This document shows positions 35,301-43,995 of a stretch of 57,456 nt of DNA, piece by piece. A model generated the notes under the pieces. That model was not told where the DNA came from, ran no database searches, and was given only the letters and a program-made list of their open reading frames with translations. Source of the stretch: Planctomycetota bacterium (GTDB lineage: Bacteria; Planctomycetota; Planctomycetia; Pirellulales; UBA1268); assembly GCA_003669605.1 (NCBI GenBank), contig QWOP01000040.1:1-57456 (forward strand). Direction: 5' to 3'. Both the position numbers and the translations under genes were made by a program. How positions within the stretch are numbered: the first letter of the stretch is position 1; each line of letters begins with the position of its first letter.

Positions 35301-36862
35301 CGCCAGTCGCGCTCCTCCTCCGGCCGACGGAACTGCTCGGCGATCCTCAAGTTGATCAGTGGTTGCCACAACCAGGGCTGTTCGGCGAGGAGTTCGGGGG
35401 TCGTGTCGGCGGCCAGTGATTCGTAGTCGGCAAGCGCTGCCTCAAAGCGGCCCCGCTTCAACCGCCCCCGTGCCAGCACCATCCTGGATGGAACCGCTGC
35501 CGGATTGGCTGCAGCGACACGCTGGCTGGCCTCAAGGAATTTCTCCGTCTCGCCGAGGGCGTCGTAGCAGTACACCAGCGCCATGGTGATGCTGTTGGCC
35601 AGCGGACCAGATGCGCTGACGATCGGCTGGAGGCTTTCCAAAAGTGGCCGGGCCTGGCCCCACTCCCCGCGCCCCATCAACAGACGGGCTTCCGTCCAGA
35701 TGATGGCTGGATGCTGGTCGCCAACAGCTTCGCGGAGGGCCTCAAGGAGGGGTTCGACCGCTGCGGGGCGGTTGAGTTGGAGAAGGACATCGACCAGCCG
35801 CATCCGCAGTTGCAAGTTGTCGGGATTGCGGCGGAGGCCGAGTTGCAGTGCCTCAAGGGCGTGGAGGCTGTCGCCTGTTGCCAGGGCAACGTCGGCCCTC
35901 CCGGCCGCCACGGGGGGCTCTTTGGCGTAGGCCACCAATCCCTCCTCGATGATCTTCTTCGCCCGCACGTAGTCTTTGGCGCTCATCGCCAGGCCGAAGG
36001 CCATGAACTTCATCTCGGCTTCATCAGGGGCGATGGCCAGCCCCTGGGCCAGATCCTCCTCGGCCCCCTCGGTGTCGCCGTGTGCCAGATTCCATCGCGC
36101 TGATGTCAGCCAGCCCTCGGGACGATCTGGATAGGCCACCGCGATCTGGCGGATCACTCTGGCTGCTGTTTCGGTGTCATTGTCGGTCTTCTCGAGGACT
36201 CCGGCGATCAATTCGGAGACGAGGACCGCATCGGTGCAATTGAGGAGCGGCGTGAAGCCATCGACGAACGACTGGCTGTCGGCATCGAACCCGATCAAGC
36301 CCCCGGCCACGGAGGCCGCCTCGTCACGCTCTCCGGCGGCGACGCAGGCAAAGACGTACTTCAACTCCAGGTCAACAGGATCGAGTGGATCTTCTGCGGC
36401 GGTCGGCGAGCGGGGCTTTCCGGCGATGGAATCGATGGGAAAACGCTGGCGGAGGATGCCGAAATGCCGGCGCGAATCGGTCGCCTTCCGGGAGTCGAGG
36501 AGTGCCAGAGCCAACGTGGCGCGGAGGGCGTCGTTGTCGGGATTCCGCTCGACCTCAGACTCGATGACCGAGCAGACCTGCAGATAGCCGGTGCGGTTGA
36601 CCCGGGTGGCGTCGACAACTTTTAAGATCGACTCTGCCAGTTCGACATGGGTGGCGAGGTCGTTTGGTCGCAGCGCTACATAGGCTGCGAAATAGCGGAT
36701 GCTGTCGTCGTGGAACCCTTGCGTGAGTCGCTGCTGAGCCAGCCACGACATCGAATTGGCATTCCGCCACACCTGAAATCGCCGCAGCGCCACCAGCCCG
36801 CCGACGCTGCCGACGACGAGGACAAAAAGGAGGATCAGCAGACGGTAGTTCAGCCGCTTCAT
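32381..36862 (-). CDS. Giant TPR-repeat protein, membrane-anchored
   Basis: 1493 aa. One N-terminal helix (RLLILLFVLVVGSVGGLVAL) anchors or exports the protein; the rest is a long solenoid of degenerate tetratricopeptide repeats. Recurring features are ALxxL-type helices and A-x2-P loops, for example DALRATLALALLD, AIAPDEAEMKFMAFGLAMSA, DPTDARTWITLLRISLRE and GRTEQARPALQQII. No enzymatic motif was found. The content is close to TPR proteins linked to polysaccharide export or PEP-CTERM systems in planctomycetes, but no such genes are nearby. A role as a periplasmic or membrane scaffold is the best guess. ATG 36862 begins MKRLNYRLL directly before the helix; an in-frame start six codons earlier is less likely. 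The C-terminal 40 residues are Pro/Ala/Glu-rich. Confidence 0.85.
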   Translation of the reverse strand: MKRLNYRLLILLFVLVVGSVGGLVALRRFQVWRNANSMSWLAQQRLTQGFHDDSIRYFAAYVALRPNDLATHVELAESILKVVDATRVNRTGYLQVCSVIESEVERNPDNDALRATLALALLDSRKATDSRRHFGILRQRFPIDSIAGKPRSPTAAEDPLDPVDLELKYVFACVAAGERDEAASVAGGLIGFDADSQSFVDGFTPLLNCTDAVLVSELIAGVLEKTDNDTETAARVIRQIAVAYPDRPEGWLTSARWNLAHGDTEGAEEDLAQGLAIAPDEAEMKFMAFGLAMSAKDYVRAKKIIEEGLVAYAKEPPVAAGRADVALATGDSLHALEALQLGLRRNPDNLQLRMRLVDVLLQLNRPAAVEPLLEALREAVGDQHPAIIWTEARLLMGRGEWGQARPLLESLQPIVSASGPLANSITMALVYCYDALGETEKFLEASQRVAAANPAAVPSRMVLARGRLKRGRFEAALADYESLAADTTPELLAEQPWLWQPLINLRIAEQFRRPEEERDWRSVDRLLDLLTSSPSVGMVRGAILRCDVLTRRGEMEAAEAILRAAIAADPATPAVVARLATLLMADGRKEEAEALLAEAPIEIQHSPYLLSVGVAIAAAEQGEIAEARIGDIETIAAQLLPTDATRVLTAIIDIRVGQGNFLDAERLSEKILERDPTDARTWITLLRISLRERNAEKLTRQAKALTELAGDNAPEARVAEAMLLVLGAVGGTPNSEDGKPVMESTSLRELTPAGRRDLSRARELLLLAEQDRPEWFIIQRMLAGIETQQGESQLAIDRLKRLVSQGVNDAESIDMLIRLLRGAGRLDEALSLSAGDQESTGIEAMRTAADIDARDGHFAEAIARGQRLTPNNATDPDQLLWFAALLNRCGEQVRARMILDRAVAVAPDRLDVWVSLIQSQAARGDRPAAEASMRTGQAALASPDKELLTATTADLLGDRAKAEILYRGAVDAAPTAPRPRRLLADFYLRNGRTEQARPALQQIIDMPEAIGTPALAWARRSFAELMARTASFRELDEWVAVLEKNADSRGRLSADDTLLEVNLLSNRVEPPCWRRAADLLEDLAARQRLSLDHRLSQALLWEKLDRWEECREALLQLADTPGLPPHVHAVIAERLLEHGEIADARNSLAKIRALTPDNPATLLLEAQSAAKGGNNDDAREAIDKLVSPESMQSLNPAMIVPVAKRCEELGFIAEADRILVAFAEASPAGILARAAFLGRQHRSDEALDLLEAAGDKLPAMARITVGTQVLVDNGAAPSPIADGRVESWWNTAQEKAPDSLPLLIQGCAIKELIGKEDEAERLCRGALTSEKIPPATRALVANNLALLLARPDTVEEAKVLMNEAIDEIGPHPEVLDTHGLVLLAAGDFFGAISEFQESLLVPTARKYLHLATAQFENGSPDEARAALEAATNRGLLEQRLGPADRDRLKRLETELQRMTEGGAPGSTLDPPETVSQAPPLDVGNAAAAVTAED

Positions 36863-36939
36863 GGCCCGGCGTCCTGACACAGTGACATTCCCTCATAGAT
36901 TCGGGGAAAAGACGGCAAACGCAACCCGTGCCCCGTCGC

Positions 36940-37980
36940 TCACGGCCCCGGCAGCGGTCCTGCCGTCGAGAGCATGATGCGGCACAGGTGGGAGTCGGCG
37001 GTCATATAGAGCGTCTTGCCATCGTCGCCGAAGCCGCAGTTGGCGGTTGCCTGTCCGGTGAGGATCGTTCCGAGGTGTGTGCCGTCGGCAGCAATCACGA
37101 GCACGCCGCCCGGGCCGGTGGCGAAAATGTTTCCCTTGGAGTCGACTTTAAGGCCGTCGGGAAGGCCCTTCTTTCGGGACTGAAACAGTTTCTTGCCGTC
37201 GAAGAAGGTCTTGCCCGTGTCGAGCGTGCCATCGGCCTGGACGTTGAAGACCTTCCAGATCGGAGCTTCGGGATCGGACTGCGCAACGTAGAGCCGCTTC
37301 TCGTCAGGGGAGAAGCAGATGCCATTGGGGCGGGTCATGCTGTCGCACAGCAGCGTCACTGTGCCGTCGGGGGTGACGCGGTAGACACCACAAAAATCCA
37401 ACTCGCGGCGCTCGTCGTCAAACCCCTTGGGAAGGCCGTACGGGGGGTCAGTGAAGTAGATGGCACCGGAGGAATGGACGGCGCAGTCGTTGGGGCTGTT
37501 GAATCGCTTTCCCTGGTAGTTGTCGGCGACGGTCCGCTTCCCACCACCGGGGGTGAGCCGGCTCACGCGCCGGTCGCCATGCTCGCAGGAGATGAGGTTG
37601 CCTTGGCGGTCGAGAGTGAGGCCGTTGCTGCCGCGCTCGTTGCCGTAGGCACTGGGGCCGGTGAAGCCGGCGGGTTCGAGGTACACAGACAGCCCTTCCC
37701 CCTGCTTCCAGCGGTTGACCCGGTTGCGGGGAATGTCGCTGAAGAGGACGGCGCCATCCTTCTTGACCCACACCGGCCCCTCCGCCCACTCAAAACCACT
37801 GGCCAAGACCTCGATCACGGCATCTTTTGGAACCAGGGCATCGAAACGCGGGTCAAGGCGCTCGATCGAGCCGAGATTCGGCAGCAGGTCGGCAGGCCCC
37901 CCCTCCTCGGCATGGAGGCTTGCGATCGGGCAGGAGAGCAGTGCGGCGGCGACCAGATGGGCTAGGCGGAAGCGGAGCAT
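36940..37980 (-). CDS. Secreted SMP-30/gluconolactonase-family protein
   Basis: 346 aa. Signal peptide at residues 1-24 (FRLAHLVAAALLSCPIASLHA). The six-bladed propeller of the SMP-30 family is evident: ASGFEWAEGPVWVKKDGAVLFSDIPRNRV (metal-binding Glu in the EGPVW block), GNERGSNGLTLDRQGNLISCEHGDRRV, KRFNSPNDCAVHSSGAIYFTDPPYGL (Asn and Asp of the metal site) and MTRPNGICFSPDEKRLYVAQSD. Relatives hydrolyse sugar lactones with a divalent cation. Being exported, it may act on extracellular aldonolactones, such as those a PQQ sugar dehydrogenase would produce, but the two genes are 20 kb apart. It is 77 nt downstream of the TPR gene on the same strand. Confidence 0.88.
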   Translation of the reverse strand: MLRFRLAHLVAAALLSCPIASLHAEEGGPADLLPNLGSIERLDPRFDALVPKDAVIEVLASGFEWAEGPVWVKKDGAVLFSDIPRNRVNRWKQGEGLSVYLEPAGFTGPSAYGNERGSNGLTLDRQGNLISCEHGDRRVSRLTPGGGKRTVADNYQGKRFNSPNDCAVHSSGAIYFTDPPYGLPKGFDDERRELDFCGVYRVTPDGTVTLLCDSMTRPNGICFSPDEKRLYVAQSDPEAPIWKVFNVQADGTLDTGKTFFDGKKLFQSRKKGLPDGLKVDSKGNIFATGPGGVLVIAADGTHLGTILTGQATANCGFGDDGKTLYMTADSHLCRIMLSTAGPLPGP

Positions 37981-38123
37981 GTCGGTCTCCTCTGGAAGGA
38001 CAGGATCCGCGCTTGAGGCGCGGAGGGGAGGGAGGTGGAAAAACAGACAACGCTCTCCGACCCGGCCGGCAGTCTACCCGATCAGACCGGCTCGATCAGA
38101 CTGGCCCGCTGACGCCAGGATTT

Positions 38124-38735
38124 TCACTCTGGCTCCAACTGCCCCTGGTCATCTGCGTCGCCGGTGCCGATCGCAAACCACAGCGTTGCCGCTGCCATCG
38201 TCAGGCCAAAGAGGAGGATCAGCGTTAGGGCGATCCCCATCGCACAGCCCGCCTGCGCGTCGTTGGTCCGGAAAGAGGAGAGTTGGGCGGCGGAGAGCGT
38301 CGGGGTGCTGTTGGGATCACTGGCTGCGGCGGAGCCGGAGACGGGGGTCTCGGCATTGACCGTACTGTCGATCGCCAGGAGGCAACTTCGGGCCCAGCGG
38401 AAGAGCAGCAGCGGCAGGATCACCGCCACCGCCAAGCAGGTTGCCAGCGCCCGCTCCGGGGACCATTCCAGGGCCAGCACCAGCACGCCGAACAGGGCGC
38501 CGGTGGAGAGGGCCGTGGCCGCATAGTTGAGATAGATCGACCCCAGATAGAACCCCGGTTCACGGCGAAAATCGAGTCCGCAGGTGCCGCAGCGGGAATG
38601 CATGCGAAACCAGCCGGAAAACAGCCTGCCGCGGCCACACCGCGGGCAGCGGAGCCGCAGGGCGGATAGCAAAGGGGCGGGGAATGGCATGCGAGGGGGG
38701 CTCCCCGGGGGTAGAGGGGGTGGAATCGTTGCCAT
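38124..38735 (-). CDS. DUF983-family membrane protein with zinc-finger N terminus
   Basis: 203 aa. The N-terminal part has a zinc-ribbon-like C-P-x-C-G ... C-x2-C pattern (RCPRCGRGRLFSGWFRMHSRCGTCGLDF) followed by EPGFYLGSIYLNYA, the DUF983 signature, and helices at about residues 60-85 and 90-115. A third helix (ALTLILLFGLTMAAATLWFAIG) is at the C terminus. Between them is an extra Ser/Thr/Asn-rich stretch (about 125-155) not normal for the family, so this is a lengthened version. Function unknown. Divergent from cheA, with 128 bp between the start codons that hold both promoters. Confidence 0.8.
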   Translation of the reverse strand: MATIPPPLPPGSPPRMPFPAPLLSALRLRCPRCGRGRLFSGWFRMHSRCGTCGLDFRREPGFYLGSIYLNYAATALSTGALFGVLVLALEWSPERALATCLAVAVILPLLLFRWARSCLLAIDSTVNAETPVSGSAAASDPNSTPTLSAAQLSSFRTNDAQAGCAMGIALTLILLFGLTMAAATLWFAIGTGDADDQGQLEPE

Positions 38736-38863
38736 CCGATCCTCGGCCCCTTCCAGAGTGAACGCCGGAAAACCGGAGGTATGTTAGTGGAGGGGGTACA
38801 CCACTGCCCTCAGATGGGCCACGGGTGATGGTGCACAGGTGGGGAAGATCCGGCGGCCGTACC

Positions 38864-41308
38864 ATGAACGACAACGAAGAATTCGTGCGTGAATTTCTCG
38901 TCGAGTCGGCGGAGAATCTCGATCAACTCGATCGTGACCTGGTGGCGTTGGAAGAGAATCCCCGTGATTCTCAACTCCTTTCGAGCATCTTCCGCACCGT
39001 CCACACGATCAAGGGTACCAGCGGCTTCTTCGGCTTTGCGAAGCTCGGCGCCATTACTCACAGCGGTGAGCACCTCCTCGGGCAGTTGCGCGACGGAAAG
39101 ATCGAACTCGACGACGATGTCACCGGCGCCTTGCTGACGCTCGTCGATGCGGTGCGGTCGATCCTCGATCGGATCGAAAAGACAGGTGCCGAAGGGGACG
39201 AGGACTTCCACGACCTCTCCCAGTCGCTCTCCCGGATCGCCGACGAGGCGGTCGCCAGACGCCGCGACGACGGGGGCGTTGTCGTCACCCGCCTGACCCC
39301 CCCGGCCAGCCTCCCCCCGGTCGCCGTGGTCGCAGCGGCGGAGATCCCACCCCCGGTCGCTGTGGAGCCGGTTGTTGTCGCGGAGCCGGTTGTTGTCGCG
39401 GAGCCGGTTGTTGTCGCGGAGCCGGTTGTTGTCGCGGAGCCGGTTGTTGTCGCGGAGCCCCTGCAGGAGAAGACCGCTGCCGGGCAGGCCCCTGGTCTGT
39501 TTGAGCCAGCCGCTGCGGCCGTCGCTCCAACTATCAAAGGAGAGCGGGGGCCTCCAGCCACGGTTCCGGTTCCCGTGCCCGCCGTCCCGCGGTCGAAGAA
39601 GCCTGCGGTTGCTGAGCAGACGATCCGTGTCGATGTCGGTCTGCTCGGGTCGCTTGTCGATCTCGTTGGCGAACTGGTGCTGGCCCGCAATCAATTGGAG
39701 TCGACCGTCCGCAATCCAGCCGCGGCCGCGCGCGACGACCATCCCGAACTGCTCAAGGTGGTCCACCGCATCGACTCGGTGACCGCGTCGCTCCAGGCTG
39801 CCGCCATGAAGACGCGGATGCAGTCGATCGAACAGGTGTTCAGCAAGTTTCCGCGGATCGTCCGCGACCTAGCCGTGACGTGCGGCAAGGAGGTGACACT
39901 CGAGATCGACGGTGCTGACACCGAACTCGACCGCTCGTTGATCGAGACGATCCGTGATCCGCTCACGCACTTGGTCCGCAACGCTGTCGACCACGGCATC
40001 GAGACGCCAGGGGCCCGGGTGGCCCGCGGCAAGCCCTCGGCAGGACGGCTGTTTCTCCGGGCCTACCACGAGAGCGGACAGGTGACCGTCGAGATCCGCG
40101 ACGACGGCGGCGGGATTCCCGTCACCGCAGTCCGGCAGAAGGCGGTGGCCCGTGGTCTGGTGACAGCCGATCAGGCCGCGGCGCTCTCGGATGAGCGGGT
40201 GCTGCAGTTCATTTTCGAGCCCGGGTTCTCCACCGCTGCCAAGGTCACCGATGTCTCTGGCCGTGGCGTCGGCATGGACGTGGTGCGGACCAACATCGAG
40301 GCCATCGGCGGATCGGTCGACATCGCCAGTCAGCCGGGAGCAGGCACCACCGTGCGGGTACGGATCCCGCTCACACTGGCGATCATCCCGGCGCTGATTG
40401 TCTCCTGCGGCCGGCAGCGGTTCGCCATCCCGCAGGCCGCCGTCCGTGAATTGATCGCGCTGCGCTCTGGCGGGGGGGGCGGGGGCGCCACTGCGGCGGT
40501 CGAGGGACTCGACGGCAGTCCGGTGATGCGGCTTCGCGGTCGGCTTTTGCCGCTGGTGTTTCTTGGGCCACTGCTCGGTATTCCTGCCACCGCCTCGCCC
40601 GGCGGACCAGACACTCCTGCTGGCGGTACGGTGGTCGTGCTGCGCAGCGACGATCACGAATACGGCCTGGTGGTCGATGGTGTCGCCGTCAGCGAAGATA
40701 TTGTCGTCAAGCCGATCGTGTCGGCGTTAGTCGCGCTTGGGCTCTACGCGGGCGCGACGGTCCGCGGTGACGGAGCGGTGGTGCTGATTCTCGATCCCCG
40801 TGGCATCGCCCAGGCGGCGCATGTACCGGAGCGTCCTGCCGTGGTGGCCGGCGATGGCATGGCGGATGCCGCCGAGGGGGCGCTGGCCCGCTACTTGGTC
40901 TGTGAGTCGGGTGCTGGCCGGGTGGTGGCGGTGCCCCTGGAAGATGTGGCGCGTCTGGAGATTTTCCCGCGGGAGCGGATCCAACAAGCGGCGGGCCACG
41001 CGGTGGTTCACCGCGAAGGTCGACTGACCGCGATCGCCGACGTCGATGCCCTGCTTGTCGGCTCAGCATCCCCGCTCGATGCCCCTTCTTTCACGGCGGT
41101 CATCCTGGCGGCGTTGCATGGGGACGTCGGCTTGAGGGTGAAGCGGATCCTGGAGGTCGTCGCTCCGTCATCACCGCTCAACTGCGATCTACGATCTGGC
41201 GGCGTGTTGGGGACGATTGCCGTGGCCGGACGGGCGACTGAGGTGATTGATGTCCGCGCGGCGCTGCCACGCGGCGATTCCGCCGCCTCGCGGCAGGTGA
41301 ACGCATGA
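38864..41308 (+). CDS. cheA: Chemosensory histidine kinase CheA with two C-terminal CheW domains
   Basis: 814 aa central kinase of the array. Order: Hpt domain with the phosphorylated His47 (FRTVHTIKGTSGFFGF); a long Pro/Val-rich linker (about 125-250) in place of a recognisable P2 response-regulator-binding domain; dimerisation domain (LVDLVGELVLARNQLEST); ATPase domain with N box LTHLVRNAVDHGIE, G1 IRDDGGGI and G2 GRGVGMDVV; then two consecutive CheW-like domains, one starting LIVSCGRQRFAIPQAAVREL and a second starting YLVCESGAGRVVAVPLEDVARL. Length exceeds E. coli CheA (654 aa) because of the linker and the second CheW domain. ATG 38864 (MNDNEEFVREF) fits the Hpt start. The stop overlaps cheW by 4 bp (ATGA). 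Confidence 0.96.
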   Translation: MNDNEEFVREFLVESAENLDQLDRDLVALEENPRDSQLLSSIFRTVHTIKGTSGFFGFAKLGAITHSGEHLLGQLRDGKIELDDDVTGALLTLVDAVRSILDRIEKTGAEGDEDFHDLSQSLSRIADEAVARRRDDGGVVVTRLTPPASLPPVAVVAAAEIPPPVAVEPVVVAEPVVVAEPVVVAEPVVVAEPVVVAEPLQEKTAAGQAPGLFEPAAAAVAPTIKGERGPPATVPVPVPAVPRSKKPAVAEQTIRVDVGLLGSLVDLVGELVLARNQLESTVRNPAAAARDDHPELLKVVHRIDSVTASLQAAAMKTRMQSIEQVFSKFPRIVRDLAVTCGKEVTLEIDGADTELDRSLIETIRDPLTHLVRNAVDHGIETPGARVARGKPSAGRLFLRAYHESGQVTVEIRDDGGGIPVTAVRQKAVARGLVTADQAAALSDERVLQFIFEPGFSTAAKVTDVSGRGVGMDVVRTNIEAIGGSVDIASQPGAGTTVRVRIPLTLAIIPALIVSCGRQRFAIPQAAVRELIALRSGGGGGGATAAVEGLDGSPVMRLRGRLLPLVFLGPLLGIPATASPGGPDTPAGGTVVVLRSDDHEYGLVVDGVAVSEDIVVKPIVSALVALGLYAGATVRGDGAVVLILDPRGIAQAAHVPERPAVVAGDGMADAAEGALARYLVCESGAGRVVAVPLEDVARLEIFPRERIQQAAGHAVVHREGRLTAIADVDALLVGSASPLDAPSFTAVILAALHGDVGLRVKRILEVVAPSSPLNCDLRSGGVLGTIAVAGRATEVIDVRAALPRGDSAASRQVNA
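39365..39454 (+). repeat. Five perfect 18-bp direct repeats inside cheA
   Basis: GAGCCGGTTGTTGTCGCG occurs five times without a single change, encoding (EPVVVA)5 at residues 168-197 of the linker. Perfect identity at third codon positions points to recent slippage expansion, with copy number likely to vary. Confidence 0.95.
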
Positions 41309-41802
41309 CCGCCGCGGTCCCCAGCCAGTCTTCAGCCCCACACGCTGCGGCCAGCCGCAGGTTTTGCACGTTCGTGGTGGCGGGAAGATCGTTCGCCGTC
41401 GACGCCGCGGCGGTGACGGAGGTCTTCCGAGGCCCCCCCACCACGCCGGTGCCGCGGGCACCGGAGGCGATCCGCGGGTTGCTCAACCTTCGTGGCCGGA
41501 TCGTGCCGGCAATCGATATGCGGCGGCGGTTGGGATTCGAGGCCGACCAGCGGGTCGGCGACGGGATCCATGTGGTGCTTGTCTCCGGTGGCGAGGCCTA
41601 CAGTTTGATCGTCGATGCTCTGGCCGACGTGGCAGACATCCCTGCCGGGGCGATCGAGCGGCCGGTGGCGGCCTCTGAAATGGTGGGCCGGGACTGCGTC
41701 GAGGGGGTGTATGCCGCCCGCGACGGGCTCGTGCATTTGCTAGGAGTCGAAGCGATCATAGCGGGACTGGGTGACACGGCAGCCGAAAGGAAAATGCGAT
41801 GA
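41305..41802 (+). CDS. cheW: Chemosensory adaptor CheW
   Basis: 165 aa adaptor that couples receptors to CheA. Typical blocks: [53 protein letters not shown] (the conserved 'P..P..I.G..N.RG.I.P..D.R..LG' core) and [16 protein letters not shown]. It starts inside the last codon of cheA (ATGA overlap) and ends with the same kind of overlap with the receptor gene, showing tight coupling of all three. About 15 extra residues precede the conserved core and could be a leader. Confidence 0.95.
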   Translation: MTAAVPSQSSAPHAAASRRFCTFVVAGRSFAVDAAAVTEVFRGPPTTPVPRAPEAIRGLLNLRGRIVPAIDMRRRLGFEADQRVGDGIHVVLVSGGEAYSLIVDALADVADIPAGAIERPVAASEMVGRDCVEGVYAARDGLVHLLGVEAIIAGLGDTAAERKMR

Positions 41803-43958
41803 GCAGCAAGCAGGCGGTGGCGGAGAGTGACAGGCGCGGATGGTTTTGGGAATTGATGGCGTTCGCCACCAATCCACTGCTGCTGTCGCTGCTGCTCGTC
41901 TCGCTGCTGCCCCTGGGTCTGATGGGCTACGCCACGTACCGCAGCGCCCAGACAGCACTCGACGCCCAGGCCGCCACGCAGCTCACGGTGGTTCGTGGGA
42001 TCACCATCAAACAGGTGGAACGGTACTTTACCGGGCTTGAGGATCAGCTCCGTGTCCTCGCGGAGGATCCCTCCACCCGCGATGCGATCCGCGATTTCCG
42101 CGACGGCTTCCGCTCTGTCCTCCAGGACGACGCTGTCGCCGAGGAGGAGCAGGCCCGGGCCCGCCGCGACCTGGAGGGCTGGTACGACGGAGACTTTGCC
42201 AACGAGTTCAAGTCTCGCAATGACAAGGAGATCGCCGCCAAACCGTTGGCCGAGGTGCTCGGCGACGCCGCCGTCTGGCTGCAGGATCTCTATATCCGCC
42301 GCAACGAAAATCCACTCGGCGCCAAGGATGCCCTGGAGACTGCGGCCGATGCATCAGCATATTCCAAGGCCCACGCCCGCCATCATCCGGTGCTCCGCAG
42401 CCTGCAGAAGAAGTACGGCATCTACGACCTGTTCCTCGTCGATGCCGAGAGCGGCGATATCGTCTACTCGGTCTTTAAGGAGGTCGACTTTGCCACCTCG
42501 CTGCGGAACGGCGCCTACGCCGATACCTCACTGGGGAAGGTTTTCCGCCAGGCGGCGTCGAGTGGCCGCCGCGATGCGGTGTTCTTCGGTCACTTCGGCC
42601 CCTACCTCCCCTCCTACAGCCAGCCGTCAGGCTTCATTGCGGCGCCAATCCTGGAGGGGCGGAAAGTCGTGGGCGTGGTGGCTTTTCAACTGCCCCTCGA
42701 TCGGATCAACACCGTTGTCGGCGAGACGCTGGGGATGGGAGAGACGGGGGAGACGTATGCCGTCGGCCCCGACCGGCTGTTCCGCACCGATTCCCGCTTT
42801 CTCGACAAGCTCGGCGTGAAGACCACAATCTGCAATCCGAAGTTCAAGGTCGAGACTGCTGCGGTCAAGGACGTCTTCGACAACGCCGGCAGTGGCACCG
42901 CCAATTCGGTTGACTACCGCGGGATGCCGGTGCTCTCCTCCTGGGGGCCGGCGACGGTCCACAAGGGGGACGGTGCCGGCAACGACGACGTGCGGTGGGC
43001 GATCGTCTCCGAGATCGACCTCGCCGAGGTGTCGCGGCCGGTGTCCCTCCTCAAACGGTTTGCAGGCTGGATCTTCGGCCTGACGACACTCGGCGTGGCC
43101 CTGCTCTCGGCCCGCATCGCGCAGAGTTTCAGTCGCTCGTCACGCCGTCAGGCGGCGTTGGTGGAAGGGATCAAGGACAACACCCACACCCTGGCAAGCG
43201 CCTCGGAAGAGCTCACCAGCGTCAGCCAGCAGATGAGCGCCGCCGCCGAGGAGACGACCGCCCAGGCGAACCTCGTTTCCGCCGCGGCAGAGCAGGTCAG
43301 TGCCAACACCAAGACGGTGTCATCGAGCGTCGAGAACTTGGTCGCGAGCATCTACGAGATCGCCCGTTCGGCCCAGGATGCCGCCGGCGTCGCGCGGCAG
43401 TCAGTCGATATGGCCCGGGCCACATCGCACACCATGAACCGGCTGGGAAGCAGCAGCGGAGAGATCGGGCAGGTCGTCAAGGTCATCACCTCGATCGCCG
43501 AGCAGACGAATCTCCTCGCCCTCAACGCCACCATCGAGGCCGCCCGGGCCGGCGAGGCAGGCAAGGGTTTTGCGGTGGTGGCAAACGAAGTCAAGGATCT
43601 CGCCCGCGAGACCGCCAAGGCCACCGAGGACATCGGTTCGAAGATCGAGGCCATGCAGGCCGACACGTCGCGGGCGGTGACGGCGATCGCCGAGATCGTG
43701 GCGGTGATCGAGAAGATCGACGGACTGCAGACGAAGATCGCTGCGGCGGTGGAGGAGCAGAGCGTGACCACCAGCGAGATCAGCCGCAACATCGGCGAAG
43801 CCACGGCTGGTTCGACAGAGATCGCCCAGAACATTGGTCAGGTGGCCCAGGCTGCGCAAAACACGGCCGAAGGGGCCACCAACGCCCAACTCTCCAGTCA
43901 GGAACTGGCCCGGATGGCGCAGAACCTGCAGCGGTTGGTGGAGGAGTACCGCAACTGA
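41799..43958 (+). CDS. Methyl-accepting chemotaxis protein with large extracytoplasmic domain
   Basis: 719 aa receptor. TM1 at about residues 27-47 ([19 protein letters not shown]), a sensing domain of about 365 residues that looks like a double-Cache fold ([38 protein letters not shown]), TM2 near residue 420-440 and then a coiled-coil signalling domain. The hairpin tip [37 protein letters not shown] is canonical for CheA/CheW contact. I see no clear HAMP domain between TM2 and the coiled coil. The C terminus (LVEEYRN) does not carry a CheR-docking pentapeptide. Located between cheW and cheB, so it is the dedicated receptor of this array. Confidence 0.93.
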   Translation: MSSKQAVAESDRRGWFWELMAFATNPLLLSLLLVSLLPLGLMGYATYRSAQTALDAQAATQLTVVRGITIKQVERYFTGLEDQLRVLAEDPSTRDAIRDFRDGFRSVLQDDAVAEEEQARARRDLEGWYDGDFANEFKSRNDKEIAAKPLAEVLGDAAVWLQDLYIRRNENPLGAKDALETAADASAYSKAHARHHPVLRSLQKKYGIYDLFLVDAESGDIVYSVFKEVDFATSLRNGAYADTSLGKVFRQAASSGRRDAVFFGHFGPYLPSYSQPSGFIAAPILEGRKVVGVVAFQLPLDRINTVVGETLGMGETGETYAVGPDRLFRTDSRFLDKLGVKTTICNPKFKVETAAVKDVFDNAGSGTANSVDYRGMPVLSSWGPATVHKGDGAGNDDVRWAIVSEIDLAEVSRPVSLLKRFAGWIFGLTTLGVALLSARIAQSFSRSSRRQAALVEGIKDNTHTLASASEELTSVSQQMSAAAEETTAQANLVSAAAEQVSANTKTVSSSVENLVASIYEIARSAQDAAGVARQSVDMARATSHTMNRLGSSSGEIGQVVKVITSIAEQTNLLALNATIEAARAGEAGKGFAVVANEVKDLARETAKATEDIGSKIEAMQADTSRAVTAIAEIVAVIEKIDGLQTKIAAAVEEQSVTTSEISRNIGEATAGSTEIAQNIGQVAQAAQNTAEGATNAQLSSQELARMAQNLQRLVEEYRN

Positions 43959-43995
43959 CCACCATCTGCCGGCGGCACAACCGGGAGCCGATCGT

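Noticed and set aside
32381..36862. Long plus-strand frames opposite the TPR gene, such as 32517-33518 and 34311-35426
   Set aside because: They are Arg/Ser-rich antisense shadows typical of GC-rich DNA, with no domain or plausible start.
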